A stretch of DNA of 38,950 bases from Ruminococcus sp. (GTDB lineage Bacteria; Bacillota; Clostridia; Oscillospirales; Acutalibacteraceae): assembly GCA_023665555.1 (NCBI GenBank), contig JAMPDR010000012.1, forward strand, positions 1 through 38,950, written 5' to 3'. Positions 21,858 to 30,227 of this stretch are shown here, one piece after another (positions within the stretch are counted from its first letter, which is position 1; the number at the start of each line of letters is the position of its first letter). Below the pieces are notes generated by a model. The model worked only from the letters and a program-made list of their open reading frames with translations, searched no databases and was not told the DNA's origin. The position numbers were made by a program, and so were the translations under genes.

Positions 21858-23528
21858 ATGGAAAACAAAACATGGTACAAAGAAATGTCTGTATACCAAA
21901 TTTGGCCGAGGAGTTTTTGCGACGGTAACGGTGATGGTATAGGTGATCTCAAAGGTGTAATTTCAAAGCTGGACTACATTAAAAGCATCGGTGTTGATGC
22001 AATTTGGTTCTCGCCGCTTTATCCGTCGCCTAATGCCGACTATGGTTATGATATTGCGGATTATCGAGATATTTCAAAAGATTATGGTACTCTTGAAGAG
22101 TTCAAAGTACTGCTTAATGAGGCTCACAACCGTGGCTTGAAAGTTATCATGGATCTTGTTGTTAACCATACATCAGATCAGCACAAGTGGTTTATTGAAA
22201 GCAAAAAAGGCGCTAACAATCCTTATCATGACTATTATTTTTGGAGAAAAGGCAGAAAACCCGGAAAAGAACCAAACAACTGGCTCTCAACATTCCAAGG
22301 GAAAGCGTGGGAATACTGCAAAGAACTTGACAAATATTATCTCCATGTTTTTGCAAAAGGTCAGCCTGACCTTAATATGGATAATCCAAAGGTTCGTGAA
22401 GAGGTTAAGGATATTCTTCGTTTTTGGCTTGACATGGGTGTTGACGGCTTCCGTGAGGATGTAATCACATTTATTTCAAAAGCTGAGGGTCTGCCAAATG
22501 GATTTCCGATTCCGACGGCATGCGGAATTGAGCACTATAGCAATGGCCCGCATCTTCGTGAATATCTTCGTGAATTTAAAGATGTTCTTGATGAATATGA
22601 TTGTTTCACAGTCGGAGAAGCACCGATGATGACAACAAAAAAAGCGCTCAAATTTATTAAAGAGGGTGACGATCAGCTGCTTAATATGATGTTCCATTTT
22701 GAGCACATGTCAGCTGATAATATTATTACTAACTGGATAAAAACACCGTTCAATCCGAAAAAACTCAAAAAAGTTTATGCCCGTTGGCAAAATGATCTCT
22801 ATGGTAAAGCATGGAACGCATTATACATTGAAAACCACGATCAGCCGAGAATTATCAGCCGCTACGGCAGTGAGAAATATAGAGTTGAAAGCGGTAAAAT
22901 GCTTGGCACTATGTATATTCTTCAAAGCGGAACACCGTTCATATATCAGGGTCAGGAAATCGGTATGCTTAATGCGAACTTGCCGACAATTGATCGCTAT
23001 AAGGATATTTCATCAGTAAATACCTATCAGCTTTTCAGAAAGCTTGGTTTTACTGATAAATTCACCATGAAAATCTGCAAATATGCATCGCGCGACAATG
23101 CGCGAACACCAATGCAGTGGTCGGCAGCGAAGAATGCAGGATTTACCGAAGCTGATGAGCCTTGGTTTGAAGTGAACCCGAACTATACCGACATCAATGT
23201 TGAACAGGCTGAGGCTGATGAAAATTCAATTCTGAATTATTATAGAAAGCTTCTTAAATTCAGAAAGGAAAATGATATCGTTAAGTACGGTGATTTCAAA
23301 TTGCTGAAAACATCAAAAAATATTTTCGCCTATATCAGAACCTATCAGGGTCAGAAATTGCTCGTTATTAACTCATTCACTGATGCAGAACTCAACTTTA
23401 AGGTGTCACCCGAAGAATTTGATATTAGCAAAGCTGAACTGGTACTTTCAAACTATAACAGTGCTCCTGTTGTCCACAACGGTTTCGTCACAAAGCCATA
23501 TGAAACAAGAACTTATTTCATAAAATAA
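21858..23528 (+). CDS. GH13 alpha-glucosidase, probably oligo-1,6-glucosidase type
   Basis: The 556-residue cytoplasmic enzyme follows the GH13_31 pattern: YQIWPRSFCDGNGDGIGDL at the start, VVNHTSDQH near 101-108, nucleophile D201 in GFREDVI, acid/base E254 in VGEAPMM, and the third acid D328 in ENHDQPR. In this subfamily the residue after the nucleophile tends to be Val in alpha-1,6-specific enzymes and Ala or Thr in alpha-1,4-specific ones. Here it is V202, which favours isomaltose-type substrates. No signal peptide is present. AAAGGAG precedes the ATG. Together with the GPH symporter it makes a simple uptake-and-cleave unit; no regulator gene is nearby. Confidence 0.92.
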   Translation: MENKTWYKEMSVYQIWPRSFCDGNGDGIGDLKGVISKLDYIKSIGVDAIWFSPLYPSPNADYGYDIADYRDISKDYGTLEEFKVLLNEAHNRGLKVIMDLVVNHTSDQHKWFIESKKGANNPYHDYYFWRKGRKPGKEPNNWLSTFQGKAWEYCKELDKYYLHVFAKGQPDLNMDNPKVREEVKDILRFWLDMGVDGFREDVITFISKAEGLPNGFPIPTACGIEHYSNGPHLREYLREFKDVLDEYDCFTVGEAPMMTTKKALKFIKEGDDQLLNMMFHFEHMSADNIITNWIKTPFNPKKLKKVYARWQNDLYGKAWNALYIENHDQPRIISRYGSEKYRVESGKMLGTMYILQSGTPFIYQGQEIGMLNANLPTIDRYKDISSVNTYQLFRKLGFTDKFTMKICKYASRDNARTPMQWSAAKNAGFTEADEPWFEVNPNYTDINVEQAEADENSILNYYRKLLKFRKENDIVKYGDFKLLKTSKNIFAYIRTYQGQKLLVINSFTDAELNFKVSPEEFDISKAELVLSNYNSAPVVHNGFVTKPYETRTYFIK

Positions 23529-23532
23529 TTTT

Positions 23533-23579
23533 AATATGCGGGTAAGAATCTACTTGAAGAAAACTCTTACCCGCATATT
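23533..23579. repeat. ATATGCGGG palindromic intergenic element, copy C
   Basis: This is the strongest copy: a perfect 15-bp stem (23533-23547 with 23565-23579) and 17-nt loop between convergent GH13 and plsY. It lacks a T-run on the plus strand but could slow polymerase from both sides. Confidence 0.7.
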
Positions 23580-23586
23580 TAATTTG

Positions 23587-24162
23587 TCATATAATTTCGG
23601 CTTTTTCTTTTTTACGAGCCGCATGCAGTGCTGTAATCATGAAACTCTGGATCAATATACTAAGCCAGATTATCGGTTTATAACCGAGCACCATTGAACA
23701 TATGAAAATCATAATCGCAAAGGTGTAAGAGCCGTAAGATGCTGATTTTGTAAGCCACGAAAATATTGCGGCGGTAAAAATTGCAATAAGAAAAATGCGT
23801 ATATCAAGAACCAGCGCGGTTGCAACTGCCACAGCAACACCTTTTCCACCTTTGAATTTGAGCCAGAACGGAAAATTATGTCCAAGAGCCACACCTAGGC
23901 ACGTCATTGAAATAACGGAAAGGCTGTCAGCTTTAGGCATTATGACAGTACATATAAGAGTTGCGATGATAGTTTTCATTATATCGCAAAACAAGACTAA
24001 CATGGCTGTCGTTTTCCCGAAATTCATGAGTGTGTTTGTCATGCCTGCATTACCGGAACCAACATTTCTTATATCGGTTTTGTAAATCATTTTTACAAAG
24101 ACATATGAACTTTGAAAAGACCCTAATAAATAGCCGATTAAAGTGCAAATCAATATTTCCAT
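23587..24162 (-). CDS. plsY: Glycerol-3-phosphate acyltransferase PlsY
   Basis: Membrane enzyme that transfers the acyl group from acyl-phosphate to glycerol-3-phosphate, the first step of phospholipid synthesis in most Gram-positives. The 191-residue protein has about five helices, the early YLLGSFQSSYVFVK, the phosphate loop GSGNAGMTN (usually GSGN-x-GATN) and the GHNFPFWLKFKGGKGVA motif. Length is normal. AGGTGA gives the ribosome site 6 nt before the ATG. The C-terminus is slightly longer and basic. It is a single gene; its usual neighbours such as der or parE are not here. Confidence 0.93.
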   Translation of the reverse strand: MEILICTLIGYLLGSFQSSYVFVKMIYKTDIRNVGSGNAGMTNTLMNFGKTTAMLVLFCDIMKTIIATLICTVIMPKADSLSVISMTCLGVALGHNFPFWLKFKGGKGVAVAVATALVLDIRIFLIAIFTAAIFSWLTKSASYGSYTFAIMIFICSMVLGYKPIIWLSILIQSFMITALHAARKKEKAEII

Positions 24163-24224
24163 TATTCATCACCTATGATATTGTTGGAAAGTTTGATTAG
24201 ATTAATACAATAAGCATAAAATAA

Positions 24225-24254
24225 GCGGTGGATGAGTAAATTCTCATTCACCGC
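24225..24254 (-). terminator. Terminator after the SASP gene (minus strand)
   Basis: A 12-bp stem with one mismatch (24225-24236 with 24243-24254) is followed on the minus strand by TTATTTTATG. Confidence 0.72.
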
Positions 24255-24270
24255 AGCGTGATTATCGCAG

Positions 24271-24471
24271 TTATTTCATGTTCTTTTCGTAAGACTCGAT
24301 CATCTTTTTAACCATCTGACCGCCGATTGAACCTGCCTGACGAGAAGTAAGGTCACCGTTGTAACCCTGCTTGAGGTTTACGCCTACTTCAGCAGCAGCC
24401 TCCATCTTAAATCTGTCGAGAGCCTCACGTGCTTCGGGAACCATGCTCTTTGAGCTACCGTTCTTAGACAT
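24271..24471 (-). CDS. Alpha/beta-type small acid-soluble spore protein
   Basis: These proteins coat spore DNA and protect it from UV and heat, then are degraded at germination. The 66-residue protein carries both conserved blocks: ALDRFKMEAAAEVGV, which includes the germination-protease cleavage region, and GDLTSRQAGSIGGQMVKKMIESYE at the C-terminus. The ATG at 24471 has an AAGGAG 8 nt upstream; a GTG at 24480 abuts that site and is rejected. SigG is expected to drive it in the forespore, but I could not mark a convincing SigG promoter. Confidence 0.95.
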   Translation of the reverse strand: MSKNGSSKSMVPEAREALDRFKMEAAAEVGVNLKQGYNGDLTSRQAGSIGGQMVKKMIESYEKNMK

Positions 24472-24561
24472 ACTTAACACTCCTTATCAAATGTTTTCTT
24501 GCGTTTGCATTAATTATTTTGATTAAAATCACTTGATATATTAATGGAAAATTTTGAGTTT

Positions 24562-25266
24562 TTATTCAAGTATATCAGATGGTGTTTTACTGCTTTTTTC
24601 ATAGCATGTAATTTTGAAGGTATTATCGCATGTTGCAAGAAAAACTTTGCTGACATCCGTTATACCTTGATCACATAAAGTTTTTGTCAGCCACTTTTTA
24701 TCTTTCCCCAAGGTGTTAAGAGTGCTTTCTATTATTTTGCCATCAATTATAACATCCGCCAGGATAGTTTCCTGCTGTGGCTGAACTTCAATGTCAGATG
24801 CAGTAACAGGTTTATTTGGTGATGTTGGTATAAAGCTTACTCTGCCGTTGGGTTCCAGAATGGCAGTGTCCAATTGTGATAAATCAAAATATCCGTTATT
24901 ACGGCATTTCATAAGAAATTCATTGATATCAAGACGAGCTTTTTTGAAATTTTTATAGCATAACTTACCTTTATCAAGAAGAATTATCGGCTTTCCGGTT
25001 ATAAATCTTCTCAAAATCATTGATTTATCCGTCATGAACGAAAGAAGTAATGTTGCAATACCGTATATAACCATAGAAAACAAAATTGTACCGGTTTCAT
25101 TCTTTTCGCAAGTAGCAAGTTCTGCGGCGATTGAACCTATTGTTATACCATTGATATAATCGAAAAGACTCATTTCCGAAAGCTGTCTGTAACCTAAAAT
25201 TCGAGTAATTGCAAATAATACAACTACTGATAAAATTGTTGTTAGAAAAACTTGTAAATAATCCAA
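24562..25266 (-). CDS. DUF421 membrane protein (YetF/YrbG-like)
   Basis: The 234-residue protein has three N-terminal membrane helices with the family text ITRILGYRQLSEMSLFDYINGITIGSIAAEL. A soluble part follows with GKPIILLDKGK, the FKKARLDINEFLMKCRNNGYFDLSQLDTAILEPNGRVS block, and a final small domain. In Bacillus, DUF421 proteins such as YetF are linked to spore or membrane properties, without a known reaction. I chose the TTG at 25266, because GGGAG sits 8 nt upstream and family members start M-x-Y-x-x. The ATG at 25296 adds ten residues and has no ribosome site. Confidence 0.85.
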   Translation of the reverse strand: MDYLQVFLTTILSVVVLFAITRILGYRQLSEMSLFDYINGITIGSIAAELATCEKNETGTILFSMVIYGIATLLLSFMTDKSMILRRFITGKPIILLDKGKLCYKNFKKARLDINEFLMKCRNNGYFDLSQLDTAILEPNGRVSFIPTSPNKPVTASDIEVQPQQETILADVIIDGKIIESTLNTLGKDKKWLTKTLCDQGITDVSKVFLATCDNTFKITCYEKSSKTPSDILE

Positions 25267-25323
25267 ATAAATCACTCCCAAAAATATTGTGGACATTGTT
25301 TTTTATTTTTAATCATTAATATC

Positions 25324-25352
25324 TCGACATAGCCATAGATTTTTGCTATACT
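25324..25352 (+). promoter_or_regulatory. Probable SigA promoter for the two-gene unknown operon
   Basis: TCGACA at 25324-25329 and TATACT at 25347-25352 are 17 bp apart, with TGC before the -10. Confidence 0.55.
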
Positions 25353-25381
25353 TAAATTATCAAAATGAAAGGGAGAACAAA

Positions 25382-26056
25382 ATGAAAAGTATAGCGATCA
25401 ACAACAAAACCGCAAGTACATTGACTGTTGAATATAAAGAAACTTTTTATAAAGTTAGCGTAGGCGATAAGATAATAATTGAAATGGATGAAAGCAACAA
25501 TAAATTACATGTTTTTCAGTCTGATATAAGTTCTTCAAAGCTTTATCTTGGAAAGTTCTTATCAAAAGAAACCGTCAGAAATATGTGTATGATAGGTCCG
25601 TTGCTGTATATTGCTTTTGATTTATTTTATGAATTGCCGACCGGTATAAGAAAAATCGATATAATCGAAAAGAAATATCATTTCATGTTGTTCAGCATTT
25701 TCAGCTTACTACATGTTGCAGATAGCAAATCTGACACATGTACATATGATTACCACAAAAAGTCAGATAAAAGCAGATTATATATTCTTAGCGCAATATG
25801 TACGCTTCCGCTTGCAGTAATTTGCTTTATCCTTACTGTTGGGAGTATGTATAGCTTGATTTGGGATTTTTCATTTTTATCAGTGATTATTTGCCTTATA
25901 ACGGCTGCATTAACAGCACTTTTGATTTCGATGTCAAAATCTATAAATGGTTATATACATTTTGATAGCAATTTCAGAAAGGTTATTGAATCATCGAAAA
26001 TGGCAAAAATAATCAGTCGTAATAATTATGTTATAAACTATTTTGAAGTTGAATGA
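25382..26056 (+). CDS. Unrecognised membrane protein
   Basis: The 224-residue protein is not one I recognise. The first 60 residues look like a small beta domain (SIAINNKTASTLTVEYKE..., with FYKVSVGDKIIIEMD). A hydrophobic segment follows near 70-85, then a soluble middle. Two strong membrane helices lie at about 137-160 and 164-187, and a basic tail of about 35 residues ends the protein. The ATG at 25382 is preceded by AAAGGGAG with good spacing; the upstream ATG at 25343 lies inside the promoter and is rejected. The next gene starts 9 bp after the stop, so the two products probably act together. Confidence 0.72.
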   Translation: MKSIAINNKTASTLTVEYKETFYKVSVGDKIIIEMDESNNKLHVFQSDISSSKLYLGKFLSKETVRNMCMIGPLLYIAFDLFYELPTGIRKIDIIEKKYHFMLFSIFSLLHVADSKSDTCTYDYHKKSDKSRLYILSAICTLPLAVICFILTVGSMYSLIWDFSFLSVIICLITAALTALLISMSKSINGYIHFDSNFRKVIESSKMAKIISRNNYVINYFEVE

Positions 26057-26065
26057 GGAGATATA

Positions 26066-26959
26066 ATGTCAGTTGAAAAAATTTTAGGATCGTGTGTATA
26101 TTCTATCGAAAGGATTGACAGTGAATATACATATTTGCTGTCCCGAGGCCGGGGATTGCTTTTCAATACTCAAACCGGGAACGTTGAGTATAAATCTCCT
26201 CTTCTCAGAAATATGTCTTGTTTTAATATAAGCAAGGATAAAAAGCGTGCCCCGCTAATGAATACAAGTGGTAAGTCTTTATTGATTAACATTGAAACTG
26301 AGAAAGTAATACAGAAGTTCTTTCTTAAATATGAACCATGGCATATGTCTGTTATTGCAAATGAAAATGATTTCATTTATATTAATAAAAACGGCGACGT
26401 TATATGCATTGATGAAAGCAACAACTTTAATCCGATTTTAAAAAATCCGTCTGATTTAACAATGCGCTATCTTATTAATTTTGATTATGGCAAATTTGCT
26501 GTAGTTGGCTGCGATTACAAAAAAGATATAATCGGAATTTACGTGTGTGATATGCAAGAGGGTAGGCTTTGTGTATCTAATTACATTGAGTGCGTCGGCA
26601 AATTTGGTTTTGATTGCGACAATATAGGCGATAACTTATTTTTATCCGTTTCAGTAAGTTGTGGGGAAGGCTCAAAAACAAAAATCATTAAAATTAATAT
26701 CAGCAACGGGACCGTTGAAGATTTTATAGAATCTGTTAGTTTCGCTGCACATAAAAATGATATTTTACAGAAATTTTCATTATCTCATGATGGCAATTAT
26801 ATTGCAATTACTTATAATGATTCGATTGTAATCGTTTCTTTGAAAACGAAAAATATTGTCAACAGATTTAACTTTGAATTTCCATCTGATGTCCAATGGC
26901 TCAATGATGGCAGATGTCTTGTCAGCACATGGAATGGGTTGTTTGAAATAAAGATATAA
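26066..26959 (+). CDS. Unrecognised beta-propeller-like protein
   Basis: The 297-residue protein has no signal peptide or membrane helix. It shows repeated short strands with patterns such as YLLSRGRGLLFNTQTGNVEYKS, SLLINIETEKVIQKF, KFSLSHDGNYIAITYNDSIVIVSLKTKNIVNRF and WLNDGRCLVSTWNGLFEIKI. These read as WD40/PQQ-like blades (hydrophobic strand, turn with N/T-G-x-V, next strand), perhaps five to seven in all. The ATG follows GAGGAG. No catalytic motif is visible, so a scaffold or sensor role with the membrane partner encoded upstream is only a guess. The terminator after the gene is shared with the convergent YfhO gene. Confidence 0.7.
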   Translation: MSVEKILGSCVYSIERIDSEYTYLLSRGRGLLFNTQTGNVEYKSPLLRNMSCFNISKDKKRAPLMNTSGKSLLINIETEKVIQKFFLKYEPWHMSVIANENDFIYINKNGDVICIDESNNFNPILKNPSDLTMRYLINFDYGKFAVVGCDYKKDIIGIYVCDMQEGRLCVSNYIECVGKFGFDCDNIGDNLFLSVSVSCGEGSKTKIIKINISNGTVEDFIESVSFAAHKNDILQKFSLSHDGNYIAITYNDSIVIVSLKTKNIVNRFNFEFPSDVQWLNDGRCLVSTWNGLFEIKI

Positions 26960-26962
26960 ATT

Positions 26963-27006
26963 AACAGCAGCTAACGAATTTTCAATCGTTAACTGCTGTT
27001 TGTTAT
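26963..27006. terminator. Terminator between convergent genes
   Basis: An 8-bp stem, one mismatch, then 6 bp more (26963-26977 with 26986-27000) with T-rich sequence on both sides. It can serve the beta-propeller gene and the YfhO gene. Confidence 0.7.
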
Positions 27007-27024
27007 TTAATTTATTACGCGAAA

Positions 27025-30015
27025 TTAGATGTTATCATCTGAATCAGCGGTTGTATCTGTGTCAGTATTAACAGACATATCAACTTCTATATTATCCAAG
27101 TCAATTATTTCTGCTTCATCTTCAACCTCAGCCGAGTCAATTATCGGCGGAGCAAAAACCTCTCTTTTTATGACAGGCTTTGTTTTAATTGGCGCAAATA
27201 CTTCACGCTTTGGTCCTTCATCATCACTATCCGCTTTAATAATGGCCGCAGACGTCTTTATAGTTGTTGGCTTGAGCATGATAAACTCTTTATATGAAGC
27301 ATCTATTCCTGCAAAAGCGGGATTTTTTGCTTTCTTGCCTGAACGTTTTCTACGAACAGTGAAGATAATATATATCAACAGAATGAGAGCAAAGAAAACG
27401 GAAATTTTAACAGCCGTGCCGATTGCCGGAGCAGTATATTCAAACTTAATTTCGTGGTTGCCCTTTTCAAGATATACACCTAAGAAGCCGTTACCGACCC
27501 TAAGGAGATCTGCATCTGAAACTCTCTTTCCGTCAATATATACACCCCATGCATAGTCAAACGGAATTGATGTGTAAAGCAGTCTGTCTGTTTTAGCGGT
27601 TATTGTGCCCTCGATGAGCGTATCCTCAAATGTTTCAATGTTCATACCTTCATTGCTGAGTTTTTTATATCCCTTGTTGAGAATATTATCATCGATAGTG
27701 TAGACATAAAGTTTAACATTGCCGCTGTTGCTTTCGAACGGTATTGTTACTGAAAGGCTGTCATCCTTATTATATTCGCCGAGATCCAGTATGCAATATT
27801 GACCTGCATTATGTGTAATTGTACCGAGTTTTGAATTAACCGAAATGGTTTTTTCGCTGCCGCCGTCAACCTTGAAGAATATATATATATTACCGTCCTG
27901 CTGTGCAGTGATATTGAATACGGCAGATGCATCTGTGTTTTCTGTTATCTTTTTATATTGGAAAGAATTCATGTTCATGTCTTCCGTAAAAGGATTAACA
28001 TTGTTATAGCTGATATATGAAATAGGTACATATACAAATGGATCTCCGCAGCCTGTCGCTTTATTGAAGAAATCGCCTTGAATATGGAACGGGTTAACAT
28101 CTGTATTTTTACCATCTCCGCCGTAGTCCCATTCACTGAGATTCTGATCAGCGCAGAATGCAATCGGAAGATAATAGTTATTTGAATAGGCCTCAAATTT
28201 ATCAACAGTTGCAACATAAGTGTAGTATTTATCTGTGAGTACATTCGGAGTTTCATTGTTGACAATATATTTCAGAGAATGCATCATATTGTAAACCGGT
28301 GTTTGCGGATTGTAGGTATAGCTGTTGATCGTATTGCCCATCATGCCAAGCTTCTTCTGAAGTTTCGAAAGGTTGTCGCTTGCCATTGATGAGAAAACCG
28401 AAACACCGTTATAGCCAAACCAGCAGGGATCCATTCTGGTTCTCAGACTTGTCAGTTCCATGCGATAGAATTCATCTTGCTCAATGGTGTCAAGTTTATC
28501 CTTAAGTTCTCGGAAATCTGAATAATCTGAAACATATGAGTCATATGTGATATTGTTAGGAAATGCAGATGTGTCTGCAATGATAGCTTCACTGCATGTG
28601 CAGACGCAAAGCAAAATTGCAAGTGATGCAATTTCATATTTTTTGTTTTTGAACAGCGTCAAGAGCAGAACATAGAACACCGTGAAGATCAACGTGATAT
28701 ATATGGTTGAATCTGTTGCATTTTTTGATGTAACTTTTTCTGTGATGAACACAAAAGCAACGATTGCTACACCCATAACACCTATTTGCTTTGACGTAAA
28801 TTCATTCAGTCTGATGAATGTTTTATATGCAATCAGCAGAAGAACAAATGAATAGATAAATGAGAAACGATAGGGCAGGTCGTTTGGATAATGCATTCCA
28901 TGCCAAATATAGTTCATGAAATTGAAGTTAAATGATATATATAAGAATGCAAGCAGACCAAGTGTGGTAAGCTTTTCTTTTTTTGAAATGCTTTTTGTAA
29001 AGAAGAAAAGCGGAGCAAGTATAATAGTGAGCACACCGCAGTAAACGTTGGGTATAACATCATCGCCGCTGCTTCTGATAGTTGTTGTGATTGATGCAAA
29101 ATGATTTGCAAGAAAATCGAAAAATTTAAAATATGATCTGAAATCAGTCGGGAATGTACCCGTGGTAGCTGATGAAGAACTGAGAATGTTATAAACAGGA
29201 ATCAGCATAAAAGCAATAAGTCCTGCTGAAAGGATTGATGCAAAAGCAAACAAAAGGCCGCTTCTGAAAAACCTACTGTTGCGAAGTGTAACTTTTTTCG
29301 TTTTGCCTTTTTTGGTAACAGCAACAAAATTCGGGTCAAGAACTGCTCCGCGTGAATAATTAGTGACATAGTAATAAATGAAATAAATCACTGAGAACAG
29401 GCAAAGCATGTATGACATATAGTAGTTTGACAGGAAAGTGAGTGTCAAAGCAACGAGATATGTCCAAATGTTGCCGTGATTGATGATTCTTTCAATTCCG
29501 ACAAGAACGATTGGCAACAGCACCATGGCGTCAAGCCACATGATATTCCAGTAATATGCGAGCATATAGCCGCAAAAAGCATATAGAATACCAAATGATG
29601 CTGTGATAATGGAGTGATTGCGTTGTGATTTCTTAAGATAGAATGTAAAAGTTCCTGCTGAAAGAGCGGCTTTTATTACTATCATTGCAGCTATAGCTTC
29701 TGTTACATGCTCATGACCGAAAAAGACAACGATTGCGCCGAGCGGACTGGAAAGATAGTTAAAGTAGTTTCCGAGGAAACAACTGCCTAAGCCGGAAACC
29801 CATGAATAAGAAAAACTTCCGCCGCTTTTGATTTTGTCGAGTAATTCGGCAAACAGAGGTCCGTACTGATGATATAAGTCCATTCGTAATATGGTCTTAT
29901 CGCCGACAGGATAAACACCTGTGATGAGGAATACCACCATCATGGTCAACGCTGCAGCGAAAAATGAAATCAGAATGAACCTATTGTTGTAAAAAATATT
30001 CTTTTTTTTGTTCAT
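27025..30015 (-). CDS. YfhO-family multi-pass membrane protein
   Basis: The 996-residue protein has a GT-C-like membrane part of about 12 helices over residues 15-480. It includes RMDLYHQYGPLFAELLDKI and SYSWVSGLGSCFLGNYFNYLSSPLG, typical of YfhO proteins. An external beta-rich domain follows (about 490-880), then one more helix near 890-912 and a cytoplasmic tail. Bacillus YfhO is implicated in glycosylation of lipoteichoic acid, so a lipid-linked sugar transferase for wall or surface polymers is likely. The 80-residue tail is unusual: two copies of REVFAP followed by a very acidic stretch. A TTGAAG/TATTAT promoter lies upstream on the minus strand (30084-30056), and GAAGG is the ribosome site. 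Confidence 0.87.
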   Translation of the reverse strand: MNKKKNIFYNNRFILISFFAAALTMMVVFLITGVYPVGDKTILRMDLYHQYGPLFAELLDKIKSGGSFSYSWVSGLGSCFLGNYFNYLSSPLGAIVVFFGHEHVTEAIAAMIVIKAALSAGTFTFYLKKSQRNHSIITASFGILYAFCGYMLAYYWNIMWLDAMVLLPIVLVGIERIINHGNIWTYLVALTLTFLSNYYMSYMLCLFSVIYFIYYYVTNYSRGAVLDPNFVAVTKKGKTKKVTLRNSRFFRSGLLFAFASILSAGLIAFMLIPVYNILSSSSATTGTFPTDFRSYFKFFDFLANHFASITTTIRSSGDDVIPNVYCGVLTIILAPLFFFTKSISKKEKLTTLGLLAFLYISFNFNFMNYIWHGMHYPNDLPYRFSFIYSFVLLLIAYKTFIRLNEFTSKQIGVMGVAIVAFVFITEKVTSKNATDSTIYITLIFTVFYVLLLTLFKNKKYEIASLAILLCVCTCSEAIIADTSAFPNNITYDSYVSDYSDFRELKDKLDTIEQDEFYRMELTSLRTRMDPCWFGYNGVSVFSSMASDNLSKLQKKLGMMGNTINSYTYNPQTPVYNMMHSLKYIVNNETPNVLTDKYYTYVATVDKFEAYSNNYYLPIAFCADQNLSEWDYGGDGKNTDVNPFHIQGDFFNKATGCGDPFVYVPISYISYNNVNPFTEDMNMNSFQYKKITENTDASAVFNITAQQDGNIYIFFKVDGGSEKTISVNSKLGTITHNAGQYCILDLGEYNKDDSLSVTIPFESNSGNVKLYVYTIDDNILNKGYKKLSNEGMNIETFEDTLIEGTITAKTDRLLYTSIPFDYAWGVYIDGKRVSDADLLRVGNGFLGVYLEKGNHEIKFEYTAPAIGTAVKISVFFALILLIYIIFTVRRKRSGKKAKNPAFAGIDASYKEFIMLKPTTIKTSAAIIKADSDDEGPKREVFAPIKTKPVIKREVFAPPIIDSAEVEDEAEIIDLDNIEVDMSVNTDTDTTADSDDNI

Positions 30016-30055
30016 TATTAGCCTTCTTTCCTATGTATTTAACTGAATAATATAT

Positions 30056-30084
30056 ATAATACATTAATTTACCTAAATCTTCAA
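30056..30084 (-). promoter_or_regulatory. SigA-type promoter for the YfhO gene
   Basis: On the minus strand TTGAAG (30084-30079) and TATTAT (30061-30056) are 17 bp apart. Confidence 0.6.
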
Positions 30085-30196
30085 TATTTTTTTCTAAATT
30101 CAAGATACATTTTTGTTCTAACCTTGGACACGCTCTCATAATCTTTAATATAACACCGAAAAGGTGAAGTTCAGAATAAAGAAAGGGTGTATGTGT

Positions 30197-30223
30197 ATGT
30201 CGGTCATATGCATCAAAAGGTGA
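30197..30223 (+). CDS. Possible 8-codon leader ORF before spoIIIAA
   Basis: ATG 30197 (MSVICIKR, stop 30221-30223) follows GAAAGGG at 30181-30187 by 9 nt. An in-frame ATG lies at 30191. Its last two codons and stop are the ribosome site of spoIIIAA, so translation of one could affect the other. It may equally be chance, as there is no coding evidence in eight codons. Confidence 0.3.
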   Translation: MSVICIKR

Positions 30224-30227
30224 AATT

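Noticed and set aside
27029..27556. 175-codon open frame on the plus strand opposite the YfhO tail
   Set aside because: The Ser/Val-rich composition mirrors the acidic tail codons on the other strand. No ribosome site or family match.
30124..30227. SigE promoter for spoIIIAA
   Set aside because: Sequences such as CATAATCT resemble a SigE -10, but no matching -35 lies at the proper distance.
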